A stretch of DNA of 64,000 nt, from positions 124,001 through 188,000 of the forward strand of contig NZ_SDLV01000031.1 in the NCBI RefSeq assembly GCF_004916905.1, in the 5' to 3' direction. This stretch comes from Chryseobacterium candidae. GTDB lineage: Bacteria; Bacteroidota; Bacteroidia; Flavobacteriales; Weeksellaceae. The notes under the pieces were generated by a model. That model ran no database searches. It was given only the letters and a program-made list of their open reading frames with translations, and was not told the DNA's origin. Position numbers and translations under genes: made by a program. Positions 8,200-15,886 of this stretch are shown here, in pieces (position 1 is the first letter of the stretch; each line of letters opens with the position of its first letter).

Positions 8200-9168
8200 A
8201 TGAAAATAAAAATTCTTCTCATTTTTTTATTCTTCGTCAATGCTGTCAAAGCACAAATCACGGAGAAAATAACCATTCCCAATGGCATAGTTTATCATTA
8301 TGCAGATGATAAAATCAACGAAAAAGTAAAAAAATTACTTACCGAAAGCCTTACCAATACCAACAGTTATGATGTACTGGGAAATAATTTAATTATAGGA
8401 CCAACTCTGTGGAAAAGATTTAAAAATATAGAAAACTTAAAAAGTATTCCTAATAGTTTGATTTTCTATATAGATGATGTGGAAATTGAGGGGAAAATGG
8501 CCAAGAAACCGGATGACTCAAAAAAGATATGGAATGAATTTAAGAAAGAAGTTTCTGGAAATTATCAGATTAGAAAAGCCAATGAAGATGAATTAAAATA
8601 CTATTGGTCTACCATTTCATTTGACATCGAAGAGCCTTTATTCATTCTGCAAACCGAAAACCAGCGTTATATTTTAAACTTTCTGAAAAAAAATCAGACA
8701 TTATTCTGGCTTGATGAGTTCCCGTATAAAAACTCTTACAATAATCCTATTGATAACGGAACCTATACAACGGAAGGAACAATTAAAACCTATAAAAATG
8801 GCAATGAAGTGTATGTTACCGATAAAGGAAACAGAGAAACTAAACTGGAAAAGGTCATATTTTTGACCGGTGATTCTGAATTAAAGGCGAATTCTTCCAT
8901 TGAGGATATTAAGTCTGTTATTGACAAAACCAACAAGATATTTGAGAAATTGTTTAAAAATTCCAAAAGGGAAGGAAAAATAATGGTCCAATTTGAATTA
9001 GGAAAAAAGAAAAATGACATTCAGTTTGCAGTTAAAGATGATCTGGATCTGGAAATTATGAAAGAATTCGAAAAACAGGTAAATGAAGAAAAATATCCGA
9101 ATTCTAAAAAAGATACCATCAAGTTCCAGCTGCTTTATAAGGTTAATTCTTACAGCGAAACCGAATAA
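8200..9168 (+). CDS. Secreted hypothetical protein
   Basis: The 322-residue product has signal peptide KILLIFLFFVNAVKAQ, cleaved after KAQ. The body is charged and lysine-rich. The last ~70 residues (GKIMVQFELGKKKNDIQFAV...FQLLYKV) have the strand-helix-strand rhythm of TonB C-terminal domains, where a G-K-I-x-V start and a final F-x-L-x-Y-K-V strand are usual, but no proline-rich linker or N-terminal membrane anchor exists, so it is not a canonical TonB. It opens a group of three consecutive secreted small proteins with similar spacing. Function unknown. Confidence 0.6.
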   Translation: MKIKILLIFLFFVNAVKAQITEKITIPNGIVYHYADDKINEKVKKLLTESLTNTNSYDVLGNNLIIGPTLWKRFKNIENLKSIPNSLIFYIDDVEIEGKMAKKPDDSKKIWNEFKKEVSGNYQIRKANEDELKYYWSTISFDIEEPLFILQTENQRYILNFLKKNQTLFWLDEFPYKNSYNNPIDNGTYTTEGTIKTYKNGNEVYVTDKGNRETKLEKVIFLTGDSELKANSSIEDIKSVIDKTNKIFEKLFKNSKREGKIMVQFELGKKKNDIQFAVKDDLDLEIMKEFEKQVNEEKYPNSKKDTIKFQLLYKVNSYSETE

Positions 9169-9236
9169 ACTTTCTTTTTATTCTATTTTCGCTATCTACT
9201 TATTTGTAATTTAGCCGCTGAGAAAAAACAAAACCC

Positions 9237-9878
9237 ATGAAACTGTATATTTTATTTGCTCTTCTTTTTATTTCCAGCATAGTAACAGCACAAGAAAAAG
9301 AATATCCATCCATCAAAAAAGGAGATTTTCCGGAAGGCATTTATATGACTTTGGAAGATGTTTTAAATAAAAAGCCTTCTTCAACCGAAGAGGTCTATTT
9401 CAAATCCTGCCAGAAATGTGATTCTCTTGATCTGCCGGAAAAAGCATTCTTTTATTTCAAACAAAAAAATAAAAGAGTAAAAATTCCATTAGCTGTTTCG
9501 CATAAAGGAGAAATGTATTTTCAGACTTATCGGAAATATACCAACAAGAAAGACAATGGCTATGATCCTGACCAGTATTCAAGATTCTGCAAAGTTTTAA
9601 ACTATGGAAGATTCATTTATTTTGAAGAAAACATGAAAGGCTTATGGTCCAAGGCTTTTTGGGGAGCATTAAGTCCTCTTACCTACTCTATCAATGGGAA
9701 AACCAAAGGAATTGTTTTAGATTTAGACAATAAAGAATTTAATATTCTGCAAAATTGTGATGATTTAAATGATTTCTTATCCAAGCACGATATTCCTGAA
9801 TTCCAATGTAATTCAGAAACCTTTACCATTGGAGATTTGAGAACAAAAATTGAAGAAATCAATTTGCCTTATCGATAA
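9237..9878 (+). CDS. Secreted hypothetical protein with a CxxC motif
   Basis: The 213-residue product has signal peptide LYILFALLFISSIVTAQ. Mature features include SCQKCDSLDLPEKAFFYF at ~60-77 with a CxxC pair, CKVLNYGRFIYFEEN, and paired cysteines near the C-terminus (NCDDL, QCNS). This arrangement suggests a disulfide-stabilised periplasmic protein, not a thioredoxin, because no WCxxC is present. No family recognised. It follows the 8200-9168 gene by 68 bases. Confidence 0.6.
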   Translation: MKLYILFALLFISSIVTAQEKEYPSIKKGDFPEGIYMTLEDVLNKKPSSTEEVYFKSCQKCDSLDLPEKAFFYFKQKNKRVKIPLAVSHKGEMYFQTYRKYTNKKDNGYDPDQYSRFCKVLNYGRFIYFEENMKGLWSKAFWGALSPLTYSINGKTKGIVLDLDNKEFNILQNCDDLNDFLSKHDIPEFQCNSETFTIGDLRTKIEEINLPYR

Positions 9879-9899
9879 GCTGATGTTGACAATATATTG

Positions 9900-9935
9900 A
9901 AAGCTGTTCCGTTACAAGAGCGGCTTTATTTGTTT
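9900..9935 (+). terminator. Probable intrinsic terminator
   Basis: AAAGCTGTTC (9900-9909) pairs with GAGCGGCTTT (9918-9927) allowing two G-U pairs, followed by a T-rich tract ATTTGTTT. It sits 22 bases after the stop of the 9237-9878 gene. Confidence 0.5.
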
Positions 9936-9947
9936 AAAATTTAACCT

Positions 9948-10490
9948 ATGAAAAAAGCATTATTATTCATTCTACCCTTTATATTCAATCTTCTTACTGC
10001 TCAGAACAATGACAATATATGTAAATACTTATCTGAAAACCTTAAAGAAAAACCTTTAGAATGTATTGATAAATCGACCTTTAAAGAAAACAATGAAGTA
10101 TATCAGTTTTTCAAATGGTCTGCATTTCGAGATAATCATTTACTCAGGATAGAAAAAAAAGGACACAAATATATTCTTGTCAAAAAGAAAATATATACAA
10201 GTGAATACGATCAGAAGACAGGTGAAAAAAGAAATTCATTGTTTACCATTCTTGTACAGAAAAATTTAACTCAAAAACAATATGTACAATTCATGAAATT
10301 ACTATCTGAAAATCATTTTTGGCTCAATAACAATTATGATGTTCCTTCAAATTGTACAGACGGAAATGGAATATTTATTTATGCAATGAAGAAAAACAGT
10401 CTGTTAAAAATGAGCAATGGCAATTGCGCCCCTCATAATGAATATCTGAATGATCTGTATCAAAAAATAACCGAACTATTTAATGTATAG
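9948..10490 (+). CDS. Secreted hypothetical protein
   Basis: The 180-residue product has signal peptide KALLFILPFIFNLLTAQ. The mature part includes WSAFRDNHLLRIEKKGHKYILV (~49-70) and a C-terminal NCAPHNEYLNDLYQKITELF. Cysteines at the N-terminus (ICKYL, ECIDK) and late (NCTDG, NCAPH) may be paired. No family recognised. Third of three similar-size secreted genes in a row (8200-10490), each with the same signal-peptide style and no shared domain visible by eye. Confidence 0.6.
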   Translation: MKKALLFILPFIFNLLTAQNNDNICKYLSENLKEKPLECIDKSTFKENNEVYQFFKWSAFRDNHLLRIEKKGHKYILVKKKIYTSEYDQKTGEKRNSLFTILVQKNLTQKQYVQFMKLLSENHFWLNNNYDVPSNCTDGNGIFIYAMKKNSLLKMSNGNCAPHNEYLNDLYQKITELFNV

Positions 10491-10551
10491 AATAATAAAA
10501 ACATCAAATTGAAAACGATATCATGAACAAAGAAATTATTTCTTTATTGAA

Positions 10552-10911
10552 ATGAAAAATCAAAGCTTTACTCCAAAGATAATCTGTCATATTCTTCTTT
10601 ATATCCTGCTTTTCTTTTGTATATGTTGTACAGAAAAAATAAAGGAGGACAACCGTTTTGTTGCCTATCAGGTAAATCCTGAGAAACAAAATATACGGTT
10701 GTATTGGAAAAATAATAAAGGGGAAATTCTGAAAAGTCTTGATCATCTGAAGAATGATGTTCAGGCTAAACAAGAAAAATTAGTATTCGCTATGAACGGA
10801 GGTATGTTTGAGCCAGATAACTCTCCAAAAGGGCTGTATATTGAAAATTCTAAAATTACAGAAAAGAAAATCCGTTATCAGTTCAAAGGGAAGTACTTTA
10901 AAAAAATATAA
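10552..10911 (+). pseudogene. Truncated phosphodiester glycosidase-like lipoprotein
   Basis: The 119-residue reading has a lipoprotein-like leader ending LLFFCICCTEK. The segment KLVFAMNGGMFEPDNSPKGLYIEN at ~81-104 is the hallmark N-terminal block of phosphodiester glycosidases (NAGPA/YigE-like), where the FAMNGGMF strand is part of the active-site wall. Full-length relatives are roughly twice as long; here the frame ends after KGKYFKKI, only 15 residues past that block, and the catalytic C-terminal half is missing. The next gene begins 1 base after the stop. I infer a deletion remnant that is probably inactive. Confidence 0.6.
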
Positions 10912-10912
10912 C

Positions 10913-11428
10913 ATGAAAAAAATCATTGCAGCTACATCCCTGGTATTAGTTCTTACACTTTACAACTACCCTGTTTATGATGACAAAAAAATAACATTTG
11001 CTATTATTTTTCTTTGTTTTGTTGTTCTTGTATTTTCCATTGCTAAACTCTATTCTCTTGAAGAAAAAGGTTATGATACATTTGAAAAGGAAATGGATAG
11101 CCTGCATACATTTGATGGTATCTTTCAATACACAAAAGATGGATTTTATTTCAAGCAAAATAAGGAAACAGAGTTTATAAAATGGGATGAAATAATATCT
11201 GTATATTCTTTCATTATTCCGTCTCCGTTTGATAAAAAACAATCCGGACTGGAAATAATCACCAATGAAAAATGTTATGAATTTGATCATAAGGTAACCC
11301 CAGGAATAGTAAAATTAACAGATCAACTTTCCTCGAATCTTCCTACCTGGGAACTGGATTCGCTATCGGTTAGGATTAATAATTTCGGGCTTGAGAAAAC
11401 AAAGTTATATGAAAAAAGACTTGCTTAA
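10913..11428 (+). CDS. Small membrane protein with C-terminal cytosolic domain
   Basis: The 171-residue product starts at ATG 10913; an upstream frame extension to 10808 only overlaps the glycosidase remnant and is rejected. Two transmembrane segments occupy ~3-20 and ~25-45 (FAIIFLCFVVLVFSIAKL). The rest is soluble: IFQYTKDGFYFKQNKETEFIKWDEI, a layout often seen in bacterial PH-like domains (strand, turn, strand, then I-x-W-x-E-I). It is paired with the next gene, which has the same architecture, 12 bases downstream. Role unknown. Confidence 0.6.
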   Translation: MKKIIAATSLVLVLTLYNYPVYDDKKITFAIIFLCFVVLVFSIAKLYSLEEKGYDTFEKEMDSLHTFDGIFQYTKDGFYFKQNKETEFIKWDEIISVYSFIIPSPFDKKQSGLEIITNEKCYEFDHKVTPGIVKLTDQLSSNLPTWELDSLSVRINNFGLEKTKLYEKRLA

Positions 11429-11440
11429 AGATTGATAATT

Positions 11441-11944
11441 ATGCCCATCACCATTAAAATAAAAAATAAAACCAACTGGGTTGTAACCATTATATTGGGC
11501 TTAGGATTGCTCCTACTTACTTTTATTATCCTGATTATTATTTCTCTTACAAGCCTTCAGGAGCAAAGTTTCTTTTTTATTTTATATTATATTTCATTTA
11601 CAGCTCCCTTTGCAGCATTTTTTATACTATTCTTGTATATCTGGTTATGGAATACCTTTGGAAAAACAATACTTATTATTGAGCCAGAACAAATAACAGT
11701 ACGATATAAAAACAAGTTATTTGCAAGCCCAAAAATTTATGTAAAAAAAGAAATTGATCAGATTCAGATAAAAGATTTTCAGATAAAAAAATATAAATTC
11801 GGGGTTCGCTATCACTTTTCTCTGAGTGGCTCAACCTATTCTGTTGTTTTTATACAAAATCGCAACGAAATAAGAGTTATAGATTGGATCACCAACACCA
11901 AAGCTTATGAAATAACAGATGAAATAAAAAAAATGTGGTATTAA
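11441..11944 (+). CDS. Small membrane protein with PH-like C-terminus
   Basis: The 167-residue product starts from ATG 11441 (in-frame TTG 11432 is less likely). Two strong transmembrane segments: WVVTIILGLGLLLLTFIILI (~11-30) and the FFILYYISFTAPFAAFFILF region (~43-70). The soluble C-terminus (~80-167) has repeated beta strands (ILIIEPEQITVRYKNKL, VRYHFSLSGSTYSVVF), consistent with a PH-like fold. Architecture parallels the preceding gene, so the two may form a membrane pair. It precedes the zincin gene by 3 bases, making a likely three-gene operon (10913-12727). Confidence 0.6.
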   Translation: MPITIKIKNKTNWVVTIILGLGLLLLTFIILIIISLTSLQEQSFFFILYYISFTAPFAAFFILFLYIWLWNTFGKTILIIEPEQITVRYKNKLFASPKIYVKKEIDQIQIKDFQIKKYKFGVRYHFSLSGSTYSVVFIQNRNEIRVIDWITNTKAYEITDEIKKMWY

Positions 11945-11947
11945 AAA

Positions 11948-12727
11948 ATGTATAATCCAACCCGAAGAAATAGAAATATTGGCACAAAAAAACAGGGACA
12001 TGGCCAAAATAATAAATTGACAATTTCCTCTCCTTATGGAGATCTCAAATCTTTTTATGAAAAGCTCACTGATTATCGAAAAGAAGTACGGCTTATCAAC
12101 AATCATGAATTTGTATTTATAATTGAAAATACCCGTAAAAATTCAATGCATTCTTGCTCCATCAATGACATTCAAAAAATTATAGAAAATATCCCTGCAA
12201 ATGATTATGGAGAATTAAAGTATATCATTTTAAGGCAGCCCAAAAGAAAGGAAGAAATACTTTCGCCAGTGTGGGGAAGATTAATTTATAGTTACAATTT
12301 CGAAAATGAATATTTTCCCGCCATCATTCTAGACGCTATTGATTTGAAAAAACAATTATCATGGCCAAAGAAACAGACAATAGAAAATCAACAGGAATTT
12401 GAAAGGTTAAAAACAGATGGTCATACTTTTACGGAAACAAAAAGAAATTTCATAGCAGAATTCCAACCTCAAAATATTAGAAATACTCAGCTTTATAGAA
12501 CTTTGCCACATGAATTTGGACATTATGTTCATTATTTGGAAGTTGTTGAGAGACCAGGATACAAAGATAATGAAAAAGATATGGATGGTGATGCATGTGA
12601 CGAAAGAATGGATCTTTATTTCCGGATTCCCAAAAATGAAAAAGAAAAATTTGCTCACACTTACTCAGAGAAATTTAAAAACAAACTTATCGATGAAAAT
12701 AAAATTCCTTTTGATCCACTAGATTAA
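11948..12727 (+). CDS. Putative cytosolic zincin metalloprotease (HEFGH)
   Basis: The 259-residue product has no signal peptide or membrane segment. PHEFGHYVHYLE at ~187-198 contains an HExxH zinc site (H188, E189, H192). The third ligand is probably E233 in EKFAHTYSEKF, a pattern like the E-x-F-A-x-x-Y helix of small zincins, 41 residues after the second histidine. The N-terminal ~180 residues match nothing I know. It immediately follows two small membrane proteins with 3-base spacing, suggesting a joint function. The substrate is unknown; a toxin, regulatory protease or aminopeptidase-like role are all possible. Confidence 0.65.
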   Translation: MYNPTRRNRNIGTKKQGHGQNNKLTISSPYGDLKSFYEKLTDYRKEVRLINNHEFVFIIENTRKNSMHSCSINDIQKIIENIPANDYGELKYIILRQPKRKEEILSPVWGRLIYSYNFENEYFPAIILDAIDLKKQLSWPKKQTIENQQEFERLKTDGHTFTETKRNFIAEFQPQNIRNTQLYRTLPHEFGHYVHYLEVVERPGYKDNEKDMDGDACDERMDLYFRIPKNEKEKFAHTYSEKFKNKLIDENKIPFDPLD

Positions 12728-12826
12728 AAAACTTGAAGGAAAACTTACGAAAATACAGTTGTAAATATTTTTTAAAACCCCATGTAATATCATCACACTT
12801 AAAAGTGTCTTATTTAAAAAAATTAC

Positions 12827-14437
12827 ATGAAACCTATTCTCACCTGTATCGTTTTAATGCTTGCGGTACATCCTCTTTTTTCACAAAAATCCAAAAAACT
12901 GAAACAGTTATTTTCAACATATGAAAAAGCAGGATTGTTCAGTGGTTCTGTTTTGATTGCTGAAAAAGGAAAAATTATTTTTGAAAATAGCTACGGCTAT
13001 AGAAATGCTCCTAAAAAAGAGAAAAATACCAATAACAGTCTTTACAGAGTTTTCTCCACCACAAAAATGTTCACGACAACTGTTATTTTTCAGTTAGAAG
13101 AACAGGGAAAATTATCTTTAAACGACAAACTTTCCAAATACTATCCTGACTTTCCAAAAGGTGACAGCATTACCATTGCCCAGCTGCTTTCCCACACTTC
13201 AGGAATTCCCAATGATACCAACTCTGAATACACGATAGATGAAGAAACATTTTTAAAATATATTGCTGCAAAACCTTTGAATTTCTCCCCTGGTAAGGAT
13301 TGGGATTACTCCAATTCCGGGTATTATATTCTCGGCTATATCATTAGGAAAGTTACAGGTCTGAATTATGATCAGGTCATAGAAAATAATATCCTGAAAC
13401 CTCTGAAAATGAATCATAGTGGATTCAATTTCAATAATGTAACGGATGAAAACAAGGCATTTGGATATGAATTTTTATCAGCTAAAAGGTCTAACGAAGC
13501 ATTGCGCTTCAAAACCGATCATCCTTTTGCTGCCGGAGCGATGTATTCTACGGTAGAAGATCTTTTTAAATTTAATGAAGCGTTAAAAAACTATACCCTT
13601 TTTAAAAAAGAGACCACAGAAAAAGCTTTTACACCTTATCTTAAAGATCACTATGGCTTAGGTTTCCAGATCTCTACAACTTTTGATAAAAAAAGGGTTG
13701 GCCATGATGGTGGCGGACCTGGTTACAGAAGCCGATATTACAGAGTTCTGGATGATGATATTTGTGTGATTGTAATTTCCAATTCAGAACTTTCGCACTC
13801 CGATTTTATTATTCCTCAGGTAGAAAAAATACTGTACAATAAACCATATAGCATTCCGGCCATTGCAAAAGTGAGTGCCGAGGATTTAAAAAAGCTGGAA
13901 GGTGTTTATTCCACAGAAAATTCAAATTTTTATATCACCAGTAACGATGGACAACTTGTTTTCAAAGAAGGCAGCTATCCAAGAAATGCCTTATTGCCAA
14001 AAAGCAAAACATCTTTTCAGCTGGATGAAAAATTCACCTGTACGTTCCAACCGGATCAAAATGGAAAAATAAATACCGTTGTTATTCATTTCTGGGACGG
14101 AACTGTAAAAACGGCGAAAAGAAATACCAATACTCTTACGTGGGGAATTATTGGAAACGCCACTCCAAACGGTTGGGAAGGAAAAGATATTCCGTTACAG
14201 ACAGATCTTAAAAATCCGAATATTTATTTTCTGAAAAACTATACATTGAAAAAAGGTAATTTAAAATTCAGGTTTAATAATGACTGGGGATACAGCCTTG
14301 GTCTGAATAATGATAATAAAAGTATTGCCTTTGATGCTTATGATTTCCCAATCCATGAAGATGGAATTTATGATATTGTTCTTGACATGACCAACGCCAT
14401 AATACCACAATACAGCATCCAAAAATCGAATCCGTAA
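12827..14437 (+). CDS. Serine hydrolase, beta-lactamase/class C family
   Basis: The 536-residue product has signal peptide ILTCIVLMLAVHPLFSQ. The beta-lactamase (class C/DD-peptidase) domain spans ~25-335 with all three motifs: STTK at 77-80 (nucleophile S77), YSN at 161-163, and HDGGG at 293-297 in place of KTG. LSHTSGIP at ~121-128 is also typical. Residues ~340-536 form a C-terminal beta-rich extension with CTFQPDQNGKINTVVIHFWDG. Such enzymes include D-amino-peptide hydrolases and esterases; true beta-lactam resistance is not implied. Periplasmic. Confidence 0.85.
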   Translation: MKPILTCIVLMLAVHPLFSQKSKKLKQLFSTYEKAGLFSGSVLIAEKGKIIFENSYGYRNAPKKEKNTNNSLYRVFSTTKMFTTTVIFQLEEQGKLSLNDKLSKYYPDFPKGDSITIAQLLSHTSGIPNDTNSEYTIDEETFLKYIAAKPLNFSPGKDWDYSNSGYYILGYIIRKVTGLNYDQVIENNILKPLKMNHSGFNFNNVTDENKAFGYEFLSAKRSNEALRFKTDHPFAAGAMYSTVEDLFKFNEALKNYTLFKKETTEKAFTPYLKDHYGLGFQISTTFDKKRVGHDGGGPGYRSRYYRVLDDDICVIVISNSELSHSDFIIPQVEKILYNKPYSIPAIAKVSAEDLKKLEGVYSTENSNFYITSNDGQLVFKEGSYPRNALLPKSKTSFQLDEKFTCTFQPDQNGKINTVVIHFWDGTVKTAKRNTNTLTWGIIGNATPNGWEGKDIPLQTDLKNPNIYFLKNYTLKKGNLKFRFNNDWGYSLGLNNDNKSIAFDAYDFPIHEDGIYDIVLDMTNAIIPQYSIQKSNP

Positions 14438-14471
14438 AATCACATTCATAAAGTAAAAAATACACATTTTC

Positions 14472-14502
14472 AAACCATTCTGTTTAAGAGTGGTTTTTTA
14501 TT
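14472..14502 (+). terminator. Intrinsic terminator of the serine hydrolase gene
   Basis: AAACCATTCT (14472-14481) pairs with AGAGTGGTTT (14487-14496) around a 5-base loop with one wobble pair, followed by TTTTATTTT. Confidence 0.7.
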
Positions 14503-14567
14503 TTAACTATTCATTAATATTTTTATTATTTTTATCTCACACAAAATCAAACCACAAAATATAGTCT

Positions 14568-14951
14568 ATGCCTCATTTTATTATAGATTGTTCACAGGAT
14601 ATTCTTCAGCGGAGAATTCCCGATGAATTGATGGATGCCGTTTACGGAGTGGCTGGCGCTACTGGTTTGTTTGCTCCCAATGATATCAAAATAAGAATCC
14701 AGCCTTATCAGTATTACAGATTAAGAGAAGGCAAAAAAAATTTTCTTCATGTATTCGGGTACATCATGCAGGGACGAAATACAGAACAAAAAGCCAGTCT
14801 GTCAAAACAAATCAGTATCCGGCTTTCAGAATTGCTGCCTGATATTTCTTTTCTTTCTGTAAACATTAGTGATTTTGAAGCAGCAACCTACAGCAACAAA
14901 GCACTCATCAATCCTGAAAACATTAATAAAGACCGGCATTTCGGATTATAG
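14568..14951 (+). CDS. 5-carboxymethyl-2-hydroxymuconate isomerase-like protein
   Basis: The 127-residue product starts MPHFIIDCSQDIL, with the N-terminal proline (after Met removal) that is the catalytic base in the tautomerase superfamily. DIKIRIQPYQYYRLREGKKNFLHVFGYIMQGR at ~44-76 matches the CHMI (HpaF/HpcD) subfamily, in which a conserved Arg and the FLHV strand line the active site. Length is usual for CHMI. No other homoprotocatechuate catabolic gene is present, so the physiological substrate is uncertain. It lies 32 bases before the DinB-fold gene. Confidence 0.82.
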   Translation: MPHFIIDCSQDILQRRIPDELMDAVYGVAGATGLFAPNDIKIRIQPYQYYRLREGKKNFLHVFGYIMQGRNTEQKASLSKQISIRLSELLPDISFLSVNISDFEAATYSNKALINPENINKDRHFGL

Positions 14952-14983
14952 CACATTCTTAAAACCTACAAAATATTAATACT

Positions 14984-15487
14984 ATGAGCCTAAAAACATT
15001 AGTCAACAAAAGCGTACAGTACAACAACTGGGTAGTCAATAAATACATTGACTGGTTATCCACAAAGTCTGACGAACAGCTGAATCAGGAGACAATCTCC
15101 AGTTTCCCGACTATCTTAAAAACCCTGCATCATATCTGGCAGACCCAGGAATACTGGTGGAGTCATATTTCAGAGAATAATGATTTTGATTTTACCCAAA
15201 CGACAGAAACCAGCAGTAAAGAAGATATTTTTAATGCGATAAAAAACAATTCTCAAAAACTGGTGGATTATGTGGAAAGCTTATCTGAAGAAGATCTTGC
15301 AAAAAATGTAAAGATAGAATCCCAATGGTTTCAGTGCAATTTTTCAAAATACGAATATATCCAGCATGCTATTCTTCACGGAACATATCACAGAGGACAA
15401 ATTGTAACAATGGGAAGAAATATCGGAATCACGGATGCACCCATGACCGATTTTAATTTCTGGAATATTTACAAAGAGCAGCAATAA
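14984..15487 (+). CDS. DinB-fold (DfsB) putative metal-dependent transferase
   Basis: The 167-residue four-helix protein has the DinB/DfsB metal triad: H49-H50 in TILKTLHHIWQTQEYWW, and H134 and H138 in HAILHGTYHRGQIVTMGR near the C-terminus (the HxxxHRGQ motif). Relatives include thiol-dependent S-transferases and mycothiol/bacillithiol enzymes. It is unrelated to DNA polymerase IV, also called dinB. It probably shares a transcript with the upstream CHMI-like gene. The gene ends just left of the DnaA-box cluster. Confidence 0.85.
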   Translation: MSLKTLVNKSVQYNNWVVNKYIDWLSTKSDEQLNQETISSFPTILKTLHHIWQTQEYWWSHISENNDFDFTQTTETSSKEDIFNAIKNNSQKLVDYVESLSEEDLAKNVKIESQWFQCNFSKYEYIQHAILHGTYHRGQIVTMGRNIGITDAPMTDFNFWNIYKEQQ

Positions 15488-15499
15488 AACCAATCAATT

Positions 15500-15788
15500 T
15501 GTGGATAAGTCTGATAAAGAATTTCACATCATCAACTTAAATACTATTAAATTACTGATTTAAAACAATTTAAATCAAAAACAAACCGTTATCCACATAT
15601 CAAAATATCTGTGGATAACTTTTCATCCTTGAATATACCCCTGTGGATAAATTATGGATAACTTTTTAATGAATTAAAAAGTTATCCATAATCACCTGTA
15701 TTTCTTTAATTTACAATAAATATAAATTTTCGCAAAATTTCCATAATACAAGATCATGTTGATAAGTTTTGTGGATAACTTATCCGCA
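15500..15788. other. DnaA-box cluster, candidate replication origin (oriC)
   Basis: Five perfect DnaA boxes (TTATCCACA or complement) lie at 15500-15508(-), 15589-15597(+), 15610-15618(-), 15642-15650(-) and 15770-15778(-). Four one-mismatch boxes are at 15653-15661(-), 15682-15690(+), 15757-15765(-) and 15780-15788(+). An AT-rich stretch at 15538-15585 (TTTAAAACAATTTAAATC and similar) could unwind. The 399-base gap between genes holds no coding frame. In Bacteroidota oriC need not adjoin dnaA. Against it: rpoBC and ribosomal genes 30-47 kb to the right are on the minus strand and would be read head-on to a fork leaving here. A DnaA-titration locus is the alternative. Confidence 0.6.
15651..15692. 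repeat. Perfect 19-bp inverted repeat inside the DnaA-box cluster
   Basis: ATTATGGATAACTTTTTAA (15651-15669) and its exact complement (15674-15692) flank a 4-base loop TGAA. Each arm carries one TTATCCATA DnaA-like box, so two boxes face each other symmetrically. It could be an origin structural element or, less likely, a terminator. Confidence 0.75.
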
Positions 15789-15886
15789 TTTTTAGAGTGA
15801 GTTTCCATTTATCTGCGGTAACAATTCTTATATGATCACTGCGATTTGTAAATTTGATTTATAATAACCAATACTCACAATTTTAA

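Noticed and set aside
10808-10912. Upstream extension of the membrane protein at 10913
   Set aside because: It only overlaps the glycosidase remnant in another frame and would hide the first membrane segment.
12827-14437. Antibiotic resistance beta-lactamase
   Set aside because: The class C fold has HDGGG instead of KTG and a long C-terminal extension, typical of broad serine hydrolases.
14984-15487. DNA damage polymerase gene
   Set aside because: This is a DinB-fold helix-bundle protein; the true DNA polymerase IV is at 32292-33389.
15652-15691. Plain transcription terminator for the DinB-fold gene
   Set aside because: The stem is AT-rich with no G/C core, lies 160 bases after the stop and carries DnaA-like boxes in both arms.
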